Shown piece after piece: positions 16,701 through 28,781 of a stretch of 64,000 bases of DNA (its first letter is position 1; the number at the start of each line of letters is the position of its first letter). Source of the stretch: Auanema rhodensis (taxonomy: Eukaryota; Nematoda; Chromadorea; Rhabditida; Rhabditidae); assembly GCA_964057225.1 (NCBI GenBank), contig OZ059895.1, forward strand, positions 16,744,001 to 16,808,000, written 5' to 3'. The notes under the pieces are model-generated. The model was not told the DNA's origin. It searched no databases and was given only the letters and a program-made list of their open reading frames with translations. A program made the translations under genes and the position numbers.

Positions 16701-19700
16701 CGAGAAAACGGCCTTGCCTAATATTTTTTTAACGCTTTTTGAATTTGTCTATAATAGTTCTGATTTATTTTTTCCTATTTGCCATTCCTGCCGTGTCATT
16801 TTTTTTCTTGATCAATGCGTTTTTCGAATTTTTTTCTTCGTGTATTTTATTGAAATAGTGGGTGGCTTACCGTTTCAGTGTAATTTTTTGTAGCTTTTTG
16901 AATTTGATTTGACCATTAAAATGAAAACATAATCATTTTAGTTGTTTTATTCCCGCAGCTTCTTCAATAGCATAGCGGAATTGTTTTGGTTTTTTGATTC
17001 ATAGTAGCTATTTGCCATTCCATTAACAAACAACAACATTTAATAACCTAGCTTTTTTATGAGTAAACTTTTTGTTGCCTATATTCAATTTGTATGAGAA
17101 TTGTTGGTTCTTCCTTTTTGGGTAAGGCCTAATTGCTCAATTGACAGAACTGGTTTTGTCATGACAGATAGTGTGGTGGAGGATGGTAGAGGGAAAAACT
17201 GTTAAGGCAGGAATCCGCCATTCCTGCCCTCTGTTTCTACTTTCATTTGATTCATATCGTTTCCATTTTTTAATAGTTTGTTTAGTTTATATAAGCATTT
17301 CTTTAAATAACCTTGATGTTATCTATTTGAGATGATTAATGCTAATTATTTTTTTTGAAAAGCTTTGTTCGAAGTGGGATGGCAAATGTAATAGTTTTGA
17401 ATTTTTTTTCGCTTCTTACAAATTTTTCGTTATTGGTTTGATCTTTTACCCTCTTTTTTCTAAATATTTCTGTATTGTTTTCTTTTCTTCTCCGTTTCTT
17501 TCTTCAAAAATTGAATTGACGTCTTCTATCTGTTCTATCTCTGATGGATATTTTTTATCAAGATAGCCGTTTTATTGATAATTGCTCATTATATTGCCAT
17601 ACTTCTAGGATCTTAATACGGGCATGCTGAGTCATGATGTTGCACCCGTTCTACGACCAAATATTATTATTAGATCCGAAAACGGGGGACCTAAAAAGCC
17701 CCATTTATATAGAATTACAGCTATGAGACATTCAGCTTATTGTAAGTTGATAACAAAAATGGTTTTTTTTTCAAGAACGTTATCAAACCCTGACCTTGAT
17801 GATAGTTGTTTTTGAACGAAATTTTCTCAGCAATCTTCTTTGAAGAGCATAACCGAATCCAGAATCCGTTACATACACAGCAATTATTTCACTTTCCACA
17901 GTTCATTTGTAATCTTTTATTTTTAAAGATTCGTCGTCGGATGAGGATGATGACATCCAGTTTGGTTCTACTGGCAGAAGTACACGAGACAGAAAGAGGA
18001 ATGAAGGTAAGACAACTTGTTAGTCTACATACTTATCCTGCACTCAACTATCTGAGGTAGTTAGATGCTATATTTCATTTGTCATGTATAAAGATGATAA
18101 CAGTAATTAGTTGTATTTTCGTATCATTTATTTAATCGATTTCTTTGAAGCTAAACCCCAAACTACTGCTCCTCCAGATGTTACGGGTGGCGCTGCTGTG
18201 GAAGCTATGCTAAAGCGTGTCCGTGAACAACATGAAAAGAATATCCAGGTATCGCTAATTTCTTCAACTTCATTCTATTATCTTTTCCGTTTTTTATTTA
18301 AAATGAAACAAATTACAGATGCAACGAGAAAATGAAGTAGCAATGAGGTTGAAACAGATATCAGTCGATGAAGAAAATGACGATTCACGAAAGAGCGGCC
18401 AATTGAAAGACACCGAGACTATCGAATCTATGGTAATTAAGAAAAACCCATTTGATTTTATGAATTTATTTTAAGAGTCCCACTTCAATGACGATTGAAG
18501 ACGCTGTTTATGTCAATACCACCATACCTGCTAAAGATGAAAATCCCAACAATCAGGACTATCAAAATGCAGTTTTGCGTGAGTTTGATCTAAATTCAAA
18601 AAGTTCATTATGGCAACAAAAAAAATATTTTTAAAATGGTAGGAAAGCGTAAGTTTGTTTGTATAAGAACGTTAGTTAGAGAGATGGGGTGGGGTGCAAT
18701 ATAACTGTGATCTTATCAATTAGCACTGTAGTTCTCTTATCAGGGTGCTGACGAGAAAAAACTGAATCACATGTTTACCTGTAAAACTTTCAGATCATGA
18801 GCATACATTGCAAAATTATATTTTTACTTTGCAGCTATTCGCCAACCTGCTAAGGTTTCGCTCAAAATTCAGCAAGTTTTAACTAATTTACAGGTTAGTA
18901 TTTCATTTTCTATTTTACTTTTTTTTTTTCTAAATATTTTCTCCCTCTTCTGTTTATAATACTTAATCTTGGTGTGAATAGTTGATTTCGGTGTTTGGTA
19001 CAGCTGTATTTATCCTGATTCTATATCGTTGTGTCTTTATACTCGCAGTTACTGCTGCCACTCCCTGTTAGCTCTGAAATATGACACCAGTCGGTGGATT
19101 AGTGACCTATCACGGCTGACTTAATTCTTTAAATAGTAAGAAAGCGAAAAATTGTTGTTTTTCAATATAATGCTTTGTTTATTAACATTTTTGGAACATG
19201 TTTTTGAAAACTGCCCTCATCCACTTTTTTTCACAGGTGGTTTTATTTCGGACACTTAGCCCGTTTTCGGATAAGCACCGAGCTAAAGCCAGAAATTGAC
19301 CTCATTAATCAATCGGCCTGTTTGATAGAAGATTTGACAACCAAATGAATTACAATTCTTTTGATTTTGGTATCCGTACATCGCTATCGACTTTTTTATG
19401 ATCCCAACTAAACGACAGAACGAGCACTTCTAGTTTTTCTAAAAAAAATGAAGGGAAATTTTTTTATAGATAATGTGTGTCTGTGTTAAGTGCAGAAGTT
19501 TTTTTCTTCACAATAGTGAAACATGGCTTATTCTCCTAGGTGGTGGAAGGTCTTTCACGTGTTTTCTACAAATTAAATGTTCACTAGTTGAGTGTTCTCA
19601 ATTTTCCTGTACCTACAACGGCAAAAAACATGAGAGTTTATTAGAATAAGTGTCAATGCGAAAAATATAACTTGATATCTTACAGCTATAGCTTTAAAAC

Positions 19701-22700
19701 TAGTTGATAAGTTCTTATTTTCCTTTAAATCTCTGGCGGCTGCTATTTGACGATGTTGAAACTCAATCTAATATATGAGATACAATATACCTGCTTATTG
19801 ATGCAAAATCCAATGATATTGAAATAATTATGGATGGTTTGCTTAGAAGTTCTGCAAAATGATTTTGGGCACACATGTGGATCTAGACAATCATTCGTTC
19901 AGTGAGATGCCTTCGGATTGTCAAGTTTCATGTGTGAAGCACTCACAGTAGTTTAACGTATTGGACTTCTTTCACATGTCAAAGTTGTCCCCTCTTTCTT
20001 AATCGTCTTTATAAAAATTCATAACGATCACGAAGATTTGTACTTGGATTCTCAAAAATCGGTCGAATTTTATTCTGTTTTGACACATTGAAAGATAAAG
20101 TTTCATAAGCGCTAACTGTAATTTGATTATTTGTTCTCTTAAGTTTGTTTTGAAACATTCTCAACTTCTCATACTAGTAATAAGCCTATAAGCTAGAGAT
20201 GAAGGTGACAGGCTTTTTTTTAACTTACTCTCTTTTGTTCTGTCTGTGTCTATCTTTTCTCCACTAGAAACAGCAGTCCAAGAGTAGGGGGAGGGCTCAT
20301 AGGAGGTTGGGGGCTGTCCGTCTATTTGAACACTACAGCATCACCGCCAGAGCAACACAGCTTGGGTCGCGGTCCTCCGCTGCTCAGCTGATTGTTTCCT
20401 GTCCATTGATTAAGCCAAAGAAGAAAAGAAATTGATTTCAAAAGAGTACTGCTTCACTAGTATTATTCATTTTATCTCCATTTATTTTATCTACCCTGTG
20501 TATTTCCTCGAGATTATGGAACACATGGATCCATCACCTTATGCTGTTTCAAAAATTTGTTTCCCAACTCTAGCTCTTCAAAAGACCTTGACCGGTCGCA
20601 ATATTGTGGCCCCTTCTAGATGTACTCATAGTGAAAATCATCGCAGCTATCTCAATCATAAAAAAGCAGCATCATTGAAAGAGAGACGAGTACGAGCTGC
20701 TGCTGCGGCTGAACGTCGTAGACTTGATGATGAGATGGTCAATGAAGGTGCGGCGGCTCGTTCTTCTGCATTAAGTGTTTCGTCCTCATCATCGTCTTCT
20801 AGCCATCTACACCAGGCCACTGTTAATTCCAATCGTCGAACGATCGTTCCACAGTACAGCTTTGATTCAGAGCTTGGAATGATGCCTCAACGGTCATCTT
20901 CTAGTTCATTTGATGCTCTATCAACTAGTTCCATCCTTCATATTCCCGTAGGCTCCCCGTCTTGTTCCAAGGACGAAGTTACATATTCTGAAATAATCGA
21001 CTACTATTCTCCGCTCGATAATACCTCTAATCTATATAATAATAATAATGAGAAAGAGCGAAATATAAATTTCAACATCCGTGTAGGCCATAGAGGCCGC
21101 CAGTCTGTAAAGTGTATCGGGAATATGGTAAGATTTCCTATTAATATATCTATAAAACTTTAGTTTTTCATTAACTTTTATTATTATTATTATTAATTGA
21201 CTCTATTGTACTTTATATTGTCCTTTCAGAGGCCTAAGGATAAGCCTCTTCATGAGTTCTATAATGATGACGACGCTGAACTTGAAGGTATGTTTTGTTT
21301 TTAATATTTTCACTTGATTAATCACTACGTTATGAATCCTTACAATCGTTGTTCCTGTTATTTGTCCTATTTTCTGGCTTTACTTTTGATGCAATTTAAA
21401 AGTTTTTGATATGTTAACGTTTTTGTTAAAAATCATTTCTATGGAAGAAATTCTACTTTTTATCTTTTCTATTGGAAATGAACCTTGAAGAAACAGCTGG
21501 TTCCTTGTCTTCTATCGAAGAGCGACTGACTTGCTGTCTTCGCTAGGGACTGAGGCTCGTAACTTGACCGACGAAACACATTTCTTAAATTCCTGAATGA
21601 TGATGACATGTTCTCGGCAGCTGTGGCCAGATTTTTGAAATCAGTTCAGTGTTCTTGACCTCAATCATTATGAAATTCTCATGTAATCAAAAAGGCATAG
21701 TATTTTTAAATTAGCTAACACGGGGACCTGTGGTTTACACTTTAGAATTAGGCACCGGTACACGATGTGAAGGATAGGAAGTAGTGAAATTATTAATTAC
21801 GTGAAGAACACGTGTCTTTCGTTTTATTAATCAAATTTGTTTCCAGCAATTGCAAAGATGACTGATCCATCGGCTCCACGACCTGAAGGAATGATTATGA
21901 CTCCTGTCAGAGGAGAAAGCGCAGCTGCCAGTAGTCAAACATTACCAAGAAGTATAGACAGGTTTGTTTTGATGAATGATGAATGATGATAGGCACCTCA
22001 AAACATAGTTCAAATACTGTTCCTATAGTATATTTCTTGTAATCGAAAGTTCTTTTTGTTTTGACGACTTAAGCATGAGGTACGAATAGAACAAAACCAG
22101 AAAGTGCGCCGATTTTTTGCTCTCGTATTGCATTGAAATCAAAATCCTATTGTTTTGATCTGGACTTCATCTAGTTTTTAACGCTTCCACATTCATTCTT
22201 TGTTCTGACCATATTTGCTTTGAGCTCTTCCGTATAGATTAATTTGTCCCTCCTGTCCATCAATGAATTAATTCTGTAAAGGATGACAAATCAAACAATT
22301 TCTTTCAGCGCTTTGCATCGTTTTGGGACAACATGTGCCAAAAACATTGTTGGAATGGTTTTGGATCAATCTGGGAGACCAACAGAGCAACTAACGTATG
22401 GAAAATTACTGAGCAGAGCCAATAAAATTGGATACATGCTCCTCAATAGAACTATTACAATTGGAAAAGATAATACTAAAGTTCCTATGTGCAAACCTGG
22501 GCATCGAGTTGCTTTGATCTATCCAAATACTGAACCCCTCGCTTTTTTGACTGCATTCTACGGGTGTCTGTTGGCCGGAGTTGTTCCTGTACCAATGGAA
22601 GTTCCTCTTACTAAAAGAGATGCGGGAATCCAACAACTTGGGTTTTTACTGGGCTCCTGTGGAGTCAAAGTAGCATTGACATCAGAAGCTTGTTATAAAG

Positions 22701-25700
22701 GCCTGCCTAAAACAGCCTCAACTCCATCTGCTCCATGCTCAACTCCATCTGGGTCCAACAGCTTGACCGGCCAAGGGCATGAAGTTGTTGACTTCAAGGG
22801 ATGGCCCCGACTATATTGGGTAACAACGGAGCACTTGGTAAGTCATCAATTTTTTCAAGTTTTTCTGAAAATTAGCTTTATAGAGTAAGCCGTCTCGTGA
22901 TTGGACAGCAACACCACGGGTCGCTGATGAGAGTGTCGCGTATGTTGAATATTCGACGGATAGGGACGGAGCTGTTAAGGGTGTCTGTGTTTCTCGTCAA
23001 TCCATGCTTGCACATTGTCGAGCAATCACAACAGCCATGGAGTATCAAGAAGGTATTTCCGAGTTTAACATTAAACGCGCAATCATTTACTAAACTTTCA
23101 GGTGACACTATGATGTGCGTAGTTGATTTTAAAAGAGAAGTTGGTTTGTGGCATGCTGTTCTAGCCAGTGTTTTCAATGGAATGCGAATAGTTTTTGTTC
23201 CATATTCCTTGATGAAAATCAATCCTGCTAGCTGGATGCTAACAGCCACCAAACTGAAAGGTAAATCTTTGTTTTCAAACTGTTTCCATATATTTGCATT
23301 TCAGCTACGATAGCTTTGGTTAAATCTAGAGATCTTCACTGGGGTTTACTGGCTACAAGAGACCATAAAGATGTGGATTTGTCCTCACTTAGATCTTTAG
23401 TTGTGGCTGATGGAGCCAATCCTTGGTCATTATCATCTTGTGATCAGTTTGCTGCTAAGTTTTCTGAGCATGGTCTACGTACAGATGCCATGTGTCCTTG
23501 TGCTGGAAGCAGTGAGACCGGTACCATTTCTTTAAGAAGGTATGTTATAGTATCTATTGTATATATCAATTTATCTATTTTTTGAAGAAGAACAACCGTC
23601 GGTGTTAGCAGCAGTGGGAGAGGAGTTTTATCTATGTCCGCATTGAGTCATTCTGTTGTTCGCGTTGATTCAGAAAATTCTTTAACTAGCCTTGTTCTAC
23701 AAGTATGATTTATCTTAGAATTTTCAACCTTACGCTTTTTTTCTTGTTTAGGATGCTGGTCAAGTTATTCCTGGAGGAGTTGTTGTTGTTGTAAAATTAC
23801 AAGGGTCTCCTCGTTTATGCCGAGCTGATGAGGTACGTTTGAAAATGACTTTGCATTTGTTTATTTTATATTATGCGGATTTACGAATATGTTTAGGTGG
23901 GAGAGATTTGTCTATTTGCACACTCTACTGGCCAAGCATATTGGGGTCTTGACGGAATGTCCGCTTCCACATTTCGGGTATGTTGGTTTATATTTATAAT
24001 TTGAAATCCTTTTGGCATTAACAATTTCCTTTCTAAACTATATGAATTATGCTTTAGGTTGAGCCATTGGGGACTGACGATCGTCCTCTAGGCCCTATGC
24101 ATTATGTTAGAAGTGGTTTAATAGGATTCATGGGACCAGATGGTCTTGTATTTGTTGTCGGTCGTCGAGCTTCTCAGCTTACCGTGTCAGGGCGGCAACA
24201 TTCTGCCGATGATATCATAGGTATATCGTCTTAACATAAGAAAAGCCATTCATTTTTTTAATTTTTCAGCAACTGTGTTAGCGGTAGAACCAATGAAATT
24301 TGTATATCGAGGTCGCATTGCGGTATTTTCCATTAATGTGCTACGCGATGAACGAATTGTCATTGTGGCAGAGCAAAAACCTGGAACATCTGAAGATGAT
24401 GCTTTTAATGTTAGTTTTTCTCCGTTTTCAAGGCTGATTGAAATATTTTAGTGGATGTCACGAGTTCTGCAAGCAACGGATACTATACATCAAGTCGGAA
24501 TATATTGCTTGGCACTTGTACCGGCTAACCAACTTCCCAAAACACCTTTAGGAGGAATTCATGTCTCTGAAACTAGGCAAAAATTCCAAAACGGCGATTT
24601 ACACCCCTGCAACCTGATGATGGCTCCCCACACTTGTGTTCTTAACCTGCCGAAACCTCGGTAATTTGATTCCTAGTCAACTATTTATATAATTCATGCT
24701 TTCTTTAGTGAACGACAATCTGATGTCGGACCAGCAGCTATATTTGTAGGGAATATTGTGCAAGGAGTACGCATAGCTGGTGCTCAAGGCAGAAGTTTAG
24801 GACCTGAAGAAGATGTGGTTAGTTATCTTCTTGAACGCCTGCCTTTAATTCTATTTTTTAGCCTTTCAATCTGATTGATGTTTTGAGATCTCGTGCAACT
24901 AGTGCTCCAGACCATCGTTTGTACACGTTGGTCACGAGTAAAAATCAAGATCAGGACTTTGTTACATGTGGAAGTCTTCTTAAGTAAGTTCAAGTCTTCT
25001 GTCATATGTTTTACATTATCTTTAGACGGGCTGAAAGAATTGCTGCTTTGTTGACGGATAGAGCTCGTCTCAACCCCGGAGACCATGTGGCGTTAATTTT
25101 CCCTCCTGGACTTGAATTGGTATCAGCATTTTATGGATGTTTAGCTGCAGGTAAATCAATATTCATTCTTATATGGAACAAAACTCTTAATAATTTTAGG
25201 AGTTGTTCCTGTATGTATTCGGCCTCCATCACCATCATCTCTTCAATCCACTTTACCGACTGTTAGGATGATTGTTGACGTCAGTAAATCAGTAGCCATT
25301 CTCTCCAATAACACAATTAGTAAATTATTGAAGGTAAAGCTTCAAATGAGTTTTGCAATCTTTATAATTATTCTAATTTAGAGTAAAGAAGCAGCTCATC
25401 GCGTAGATGCTAAAGCATGGCCAATGATTCTAGATATTGAAGACTCTCCATCTTCATGGAAGAGAAAAACTAATGTAGAACAACAAGAACCCCGCCCTTC
25501 GGATGTGTGCTATCTGGTTAGTTTTGGCTTTATTTCATACAAAAACTTTTTATAAACTAAATTTATTCATTGAGTATCACGTTTTGGTTCTGCTCATTCC
25601 TTCTTGTCGCTCTTTTTCTCCTAAAACATATAAGTCATATTTTGGCTAAAATGTTGTTATCCACATCAGTGGTTTCCTTCTTGGATCCAACGGAATCTTT

Positions 25701-27957
25701 CTTGCTAGCAGTATTTTTAGCTTCCTTCTTTGAAGCATTTCTGGCTGATTCTTCTTGAGTCTGAAAACCGTATTTTAAATTTCAGTCTCACTGTTTTGAT
25801 TTCTAACCATTTTAAGATCATCGTCCTTAGGGGCTTTTCCTTCTGCTTCCTTAGAATCGTTTTTGGGTTCTGGCTGGCCCTGAAAAGTGTCTTAAATTTA
25901 TTTTTTTTGATGTGTATTATATACCTCTGGATGTTGTGTCATAGGTACAGCGGTGGCAACATTATCAGTTGGCTGAGCATCTTTCTTTACGGGTTTAGTT
26001 CTTCATAATTGAGTAATTAATTATGAATTATAATTAAAACTTACTTTTTCTTGCCGCATTTAATAAGAATTAGGGAGATTATTATAAAGTTAATAAAAGC
26101 CAACAGAAGCATGACCAACACTTTTGTTGTTATTGAGAAAGAATGATTTTTTTTCAATTTAAATGATATCTACGTGTGACGTAACTCACGTTTTCTAATT
26201 TGACGTGTACACGCGTGTAGGTGCTCGGTGTGCAATGCTTAGCAAAACTAAAACTTTCACGCCTAAATATTCAAATTTTGTTTGCAAATGTAAACTTTGT
26301 TTTCAAGCGTGATATTTACAGGATTTTTCTGTTAGCACTACCGGACAACTTGCTGGCGTTGTAGTCAGTGTTGCTGGAGCTGCTGCGTTATGCAAAAGCT
26401 TAAAGGTATGAAAAAAGTTTTTTTCGTTAAATATAGTATACTATATTACAGGTTGCTTGTGAACTTTATCCATCTAGACATGTTGTTCTCTGTCTTGATC
26501 CATATTCTGGGCTTGGCTTCGCTTTATGGTGTTTATCAAGTGTTTCTTCTGGACATCATACGACACTTATACCTCCAGCAGAAGTAGAAAGTCAACCTTC
26601 TCTCTGGCTCTCCACCGTCTCTCAGGTCAAAGGTAATATTTTGATGTGATTGTAACTGTGCTTAACTGAGCTTCTAATTTAGCTCGCGATACTTTTACAA
26701 CAAATGCTATTATGGAGCTATGTATTCGTGATTTGGGTACTAGTGTTGCTCAACTCAAAGAGAAACAAGTCAATCTATCATGGTTTGAATATCATTTCTT
26801 GTTTTTATGAAATATATATTTTCAGCTTGAGAACATGTGTTGTTGTTGCCGAAGATAGACCAAGAACATCTCTTGTTGCTGCATTCTCTCGAATTTTCGC
26901 ACCTCTAGGACTTTCACCAAGAGCTGTATCTACATCCTTTGGTTGCCGAGTGAATCCTGCTATTTGTATGCAGGTACAAAAGTTCTCCCATCACTCACTT
27001 ACTTTATAAATGTATTTAAGGGAGCTTCGGGGCCAGATCCAGCCACTGTTTACATCGATGCTCGTGCTCTGAGAAATGACCGTGTTACTCTTGTTGGTAA
27101 AGGAGCTCCTCATAGTTTATCATTATTAGAGAGTGGAAAGGTATTCTATTCTTTCATTTATGTTATTTCGATTTTCTTGATTTTTAGATCATGCCTGGTG
27201 TCAAAATCGTAATTGCCAATCCTGAAACTCGTGGGCAATGTGCAGATTCTCATCTCGGAGAAATCTGGGTTGCTTCTTCTCACAGTTCTGTTAACTATTT
27301 CACTGTGTATGGTGAAGAAACCAATATGCATAACGATCACTTTAATGCTCGTCTGACAACGGGCGATACAAGAACAAGATATGCTCGTACTGGCTATTTG
27401 GGTTTCTTGCGACAGACGCAATCTATTACTGAAGGTATTCAAATACGTAGAGTTGCTCTTATAAATTTTTAATTCTTTAGATGGCGAATTACATGATGCC
27501 GTTTTTGTTGTTGGTGCATTAGAAGAGACGTTGATGTTAAGAGGCATGAGATACCATCCTGTTGATATAGAAAATTCTGTTTCTCGCTGCCATAAATTAG
27601 TTGGGGAATGGTAATGAAATTTCCGTATTTAGTAATTATTTCATGAAATCCCTTTTGTAGTGCCGTATTCACTTGGACACATTTGGTGGTTGTTGTAGCC
27701 GAATGTACGGGCAATGAATCAGAAGCTTTGGATATGGTTCCAGCCATTACTTCTGCGGTAAGTTGTTTCATCTTTGAACTATTGAACCAAAATCTCTACA
27801 GGTTTTGGAAGAACATCATTTAATTGTTGGTGTTGTTGTGATAGTTGATCCAAGAACAATTCCAATTAACACAAAAGGAGAGAAACAGCGTAATCAGCTT
27901 CGGGAGCACTTCCTTCATGATCAGCTGAATCCCATCTACGTTGCCTATAACAGCTAA
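13751..27957 (+). CDS. dip-2: DIP2 (disco-interacting protein 2 homologue), full-length isoform
   Basis: DIP2 proteins join an N-terminal DMAP1-binding domain to two adenylate-forming (fatty acyl-AMP ligase-like) domains. They are linked to diacylglycerol homeostasis and neuronal morphology. Exons include 13751-13829 (MEGIDISKLPLDVRERLAEL), 13876-13950 (DITQKGYDKKKS), 14000-14089, 14479-14604 (EAVQAALAEYSQGKK), 15411-15458, 17609-17741, 17929-18006, 18151-18248, 18319-18432, 18475-18578, 18835-18893 (KIQQVLTNLQ), 21230-21287 (PLHEFYNDDDAE), 21847-21961 and 22309-22837. About 20 more run to the stop at 27955-27957. Adenylation domain 1 starts near 22309 (LTYGKLLSRA; YPNTEPLAFLTAFYGCLLAG). Domain 2 starts near 25025 (HVALIFPPGLELVSAFYGCL; FSVSTTGQLAGVV; RTGYLGFLRQT). 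The C-terminus is QLNPIYVAYNS. The exon link between 15458 and 17609 is unresolved because the phases do not match. One intron uses a GC donor. Confidence 0.96.
14090..14478 (+). other. GC-AG intron of DIP2
   Basis: The upstream exon must end at 14089 (...TTT CAC TCA G) to join AA ATT AGA at 14479 and give the DIP2-typical EIRAEAVQAAL. The first intron bases are GC, not GT. Reading on past the junction meets an in-frame TAG within two codons. The only nearby GT donor (in the CGGTTAAC context) would join to an immediate stop. Confidence 0.75.
14605..17608. other. DIP2 introns with one small exon (15411-15458)
   Basis: The 48-base exon encodes GSQRLLKPQFSEEDGC and starts in phase with the preceding exon. 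Beyond it, no exon linking phase 1 to the phase-0 start at 17609 was found. A candidate at 16074-16119 (VYVQQNEIMRPPNQPN) has good splice signals but does not match phases. The rest is T-rich intronic sequence. Confidence 0.5.
18894..20515. other. DIP2 intron upstream of the alternative first exon
   Basis: I see no exon in this stretch. It is T-rich, with a G-rich patch at 20283-20320 just before the alternative first exon. By position it would hold the promoter of the short DIP2 isoform. Confidence 0.45.
20516..21127 (+). CDS. dip-2: Probable alternative first exon of DIP2 (short isoform N-terminus)
   Basis: A 204-codon open frame starts at ATG 20516 (MEHMDPSPYAVSKI) and ends at a consensus donor (AATATG followed by GTAAGA). 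The exon ends in phase 0, and the next common DIP2 exon at 21230 begins in phase 0 (RPKDKPLHEFY). It would therefore replace the DMAP1-binding domain with a different N-terminus while keeping both adenylation domains. The segment has a basic Ala/Arg stretch (KERRVRAAAAAERRR), poly-Ser runs and an Asn run (NLYNNNNEKE), all typical of disordered regions. An in-frame TAA at 20411 and the lack of a polypyrimidine acceptor upstream argue for a first exon rather than an internal one. Composition and donor show that it is an exon. Its use by DIP2 is inferred from phase and position. Confidence 0.62.
25635..26112 (-). CDS. Nested antisense gene: 113-aa single-pass membrane protein with Lys-rich tail
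   Basis: This small four-exon gene lies entirely within the 0.8 kb DIP2 intron 25519-26321 and runs opposite to the host. Exons, in transcription order, are 26112-26045, 26000-25925, 25879-25808 and 25760-25635. They join with proper GT-AG sites and keep frame to a TGA at 25637-25635. The protein opens with a strongly hydrophobic helix (MLLLAFINFIIISLILIKC), so it is probably a signal-anchored membrane protein. The remaining ~90 residues are hydrophilic and rich in Lys, Asp, Ser and Thr (KKTKPVKKDAQP, then SARNASKKEAKNTASKKD). I recognise no family. Four exons with matching phases and a sharp hydrophobic/charged layout make a chance open frame unlikely. The start may lie a few codons upstream, where the frame stays open. 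Confidence 0.7.
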
Positions 27958-28781
27958 TTTAATATATATGAGTAGGATTTTCCTTCTTGCTTTTCTTGTG
28001 ATTACGGGTTATAAATCGTCGGTTCAAGAAGTATGCCCTGTTCTTGTGCTCTACAGATTTGGAAAAGCACGTCCCGTTTTAGGCATACGAATGATCATTT
28101 GTTTTCATGTTTATTCTTCATATTTTTTTATTTGTGATCTCCTTTTTGTATTCAGTCGTACGGCTCATCAGGGTGTTATATTGTTTTGATCATGCCTCGG
28201 GAACATGTTAACTTAAATTTAGCTAGTTATGTCACTTAAATTATATATTTGCGATTCTATTCCCTTGTCAATATTGCCCATTTTATAGTTTTCATGATTA
28301 TACCTGTGTTATTAGCTGTAACACACCCTCACACAGCCTCAGGCTTGTAGGTGTTTCCATTTTAGACTACTAATCATATGTTTCTGTTTCCATAGACGAG
28401 TTGCTATCTGTGAGATGTATTTTGATTTCATATTTAAGTATTTTAGATTGTAGTCTCTGAAGATTTTTTATATTGGATATGTGTGTCCCCTTTCTTTATC
28501 TTCTTGTGATCCGTTTGCCCGCTTCCCGGACGACCTATGAGTCTGTATGACTGACACAGAAGGTCTATCAGGAATCGTATTCCAGCCCGTTCAAGGGATC
28601 ATTTTTAACACATAAAGCATATATCTTTATGATGTACATAGATATATAATAACGTAATAAAAATTCAAGCATATCTTTGATTTATCGAGATCATGGTAAA
28701 ATCACTTAGGGATTTCTCAAATGATTTAATAGTTAGTGTGCAACAGTGGTATTCTCTTCAATTTCTCATGCTTCTCTATAG
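27958..28781. other. Gap between DIP2 and the ATPase-like gene
   Basis: This contains the presumed DIP2 3' UTR. It may also contain the first exon of the ATPase-like gene, whose visible 5' exon needs one base from an upstream phase-1 exon. I could not identify that exon. No other gene is visible. Confidence 0.5.
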
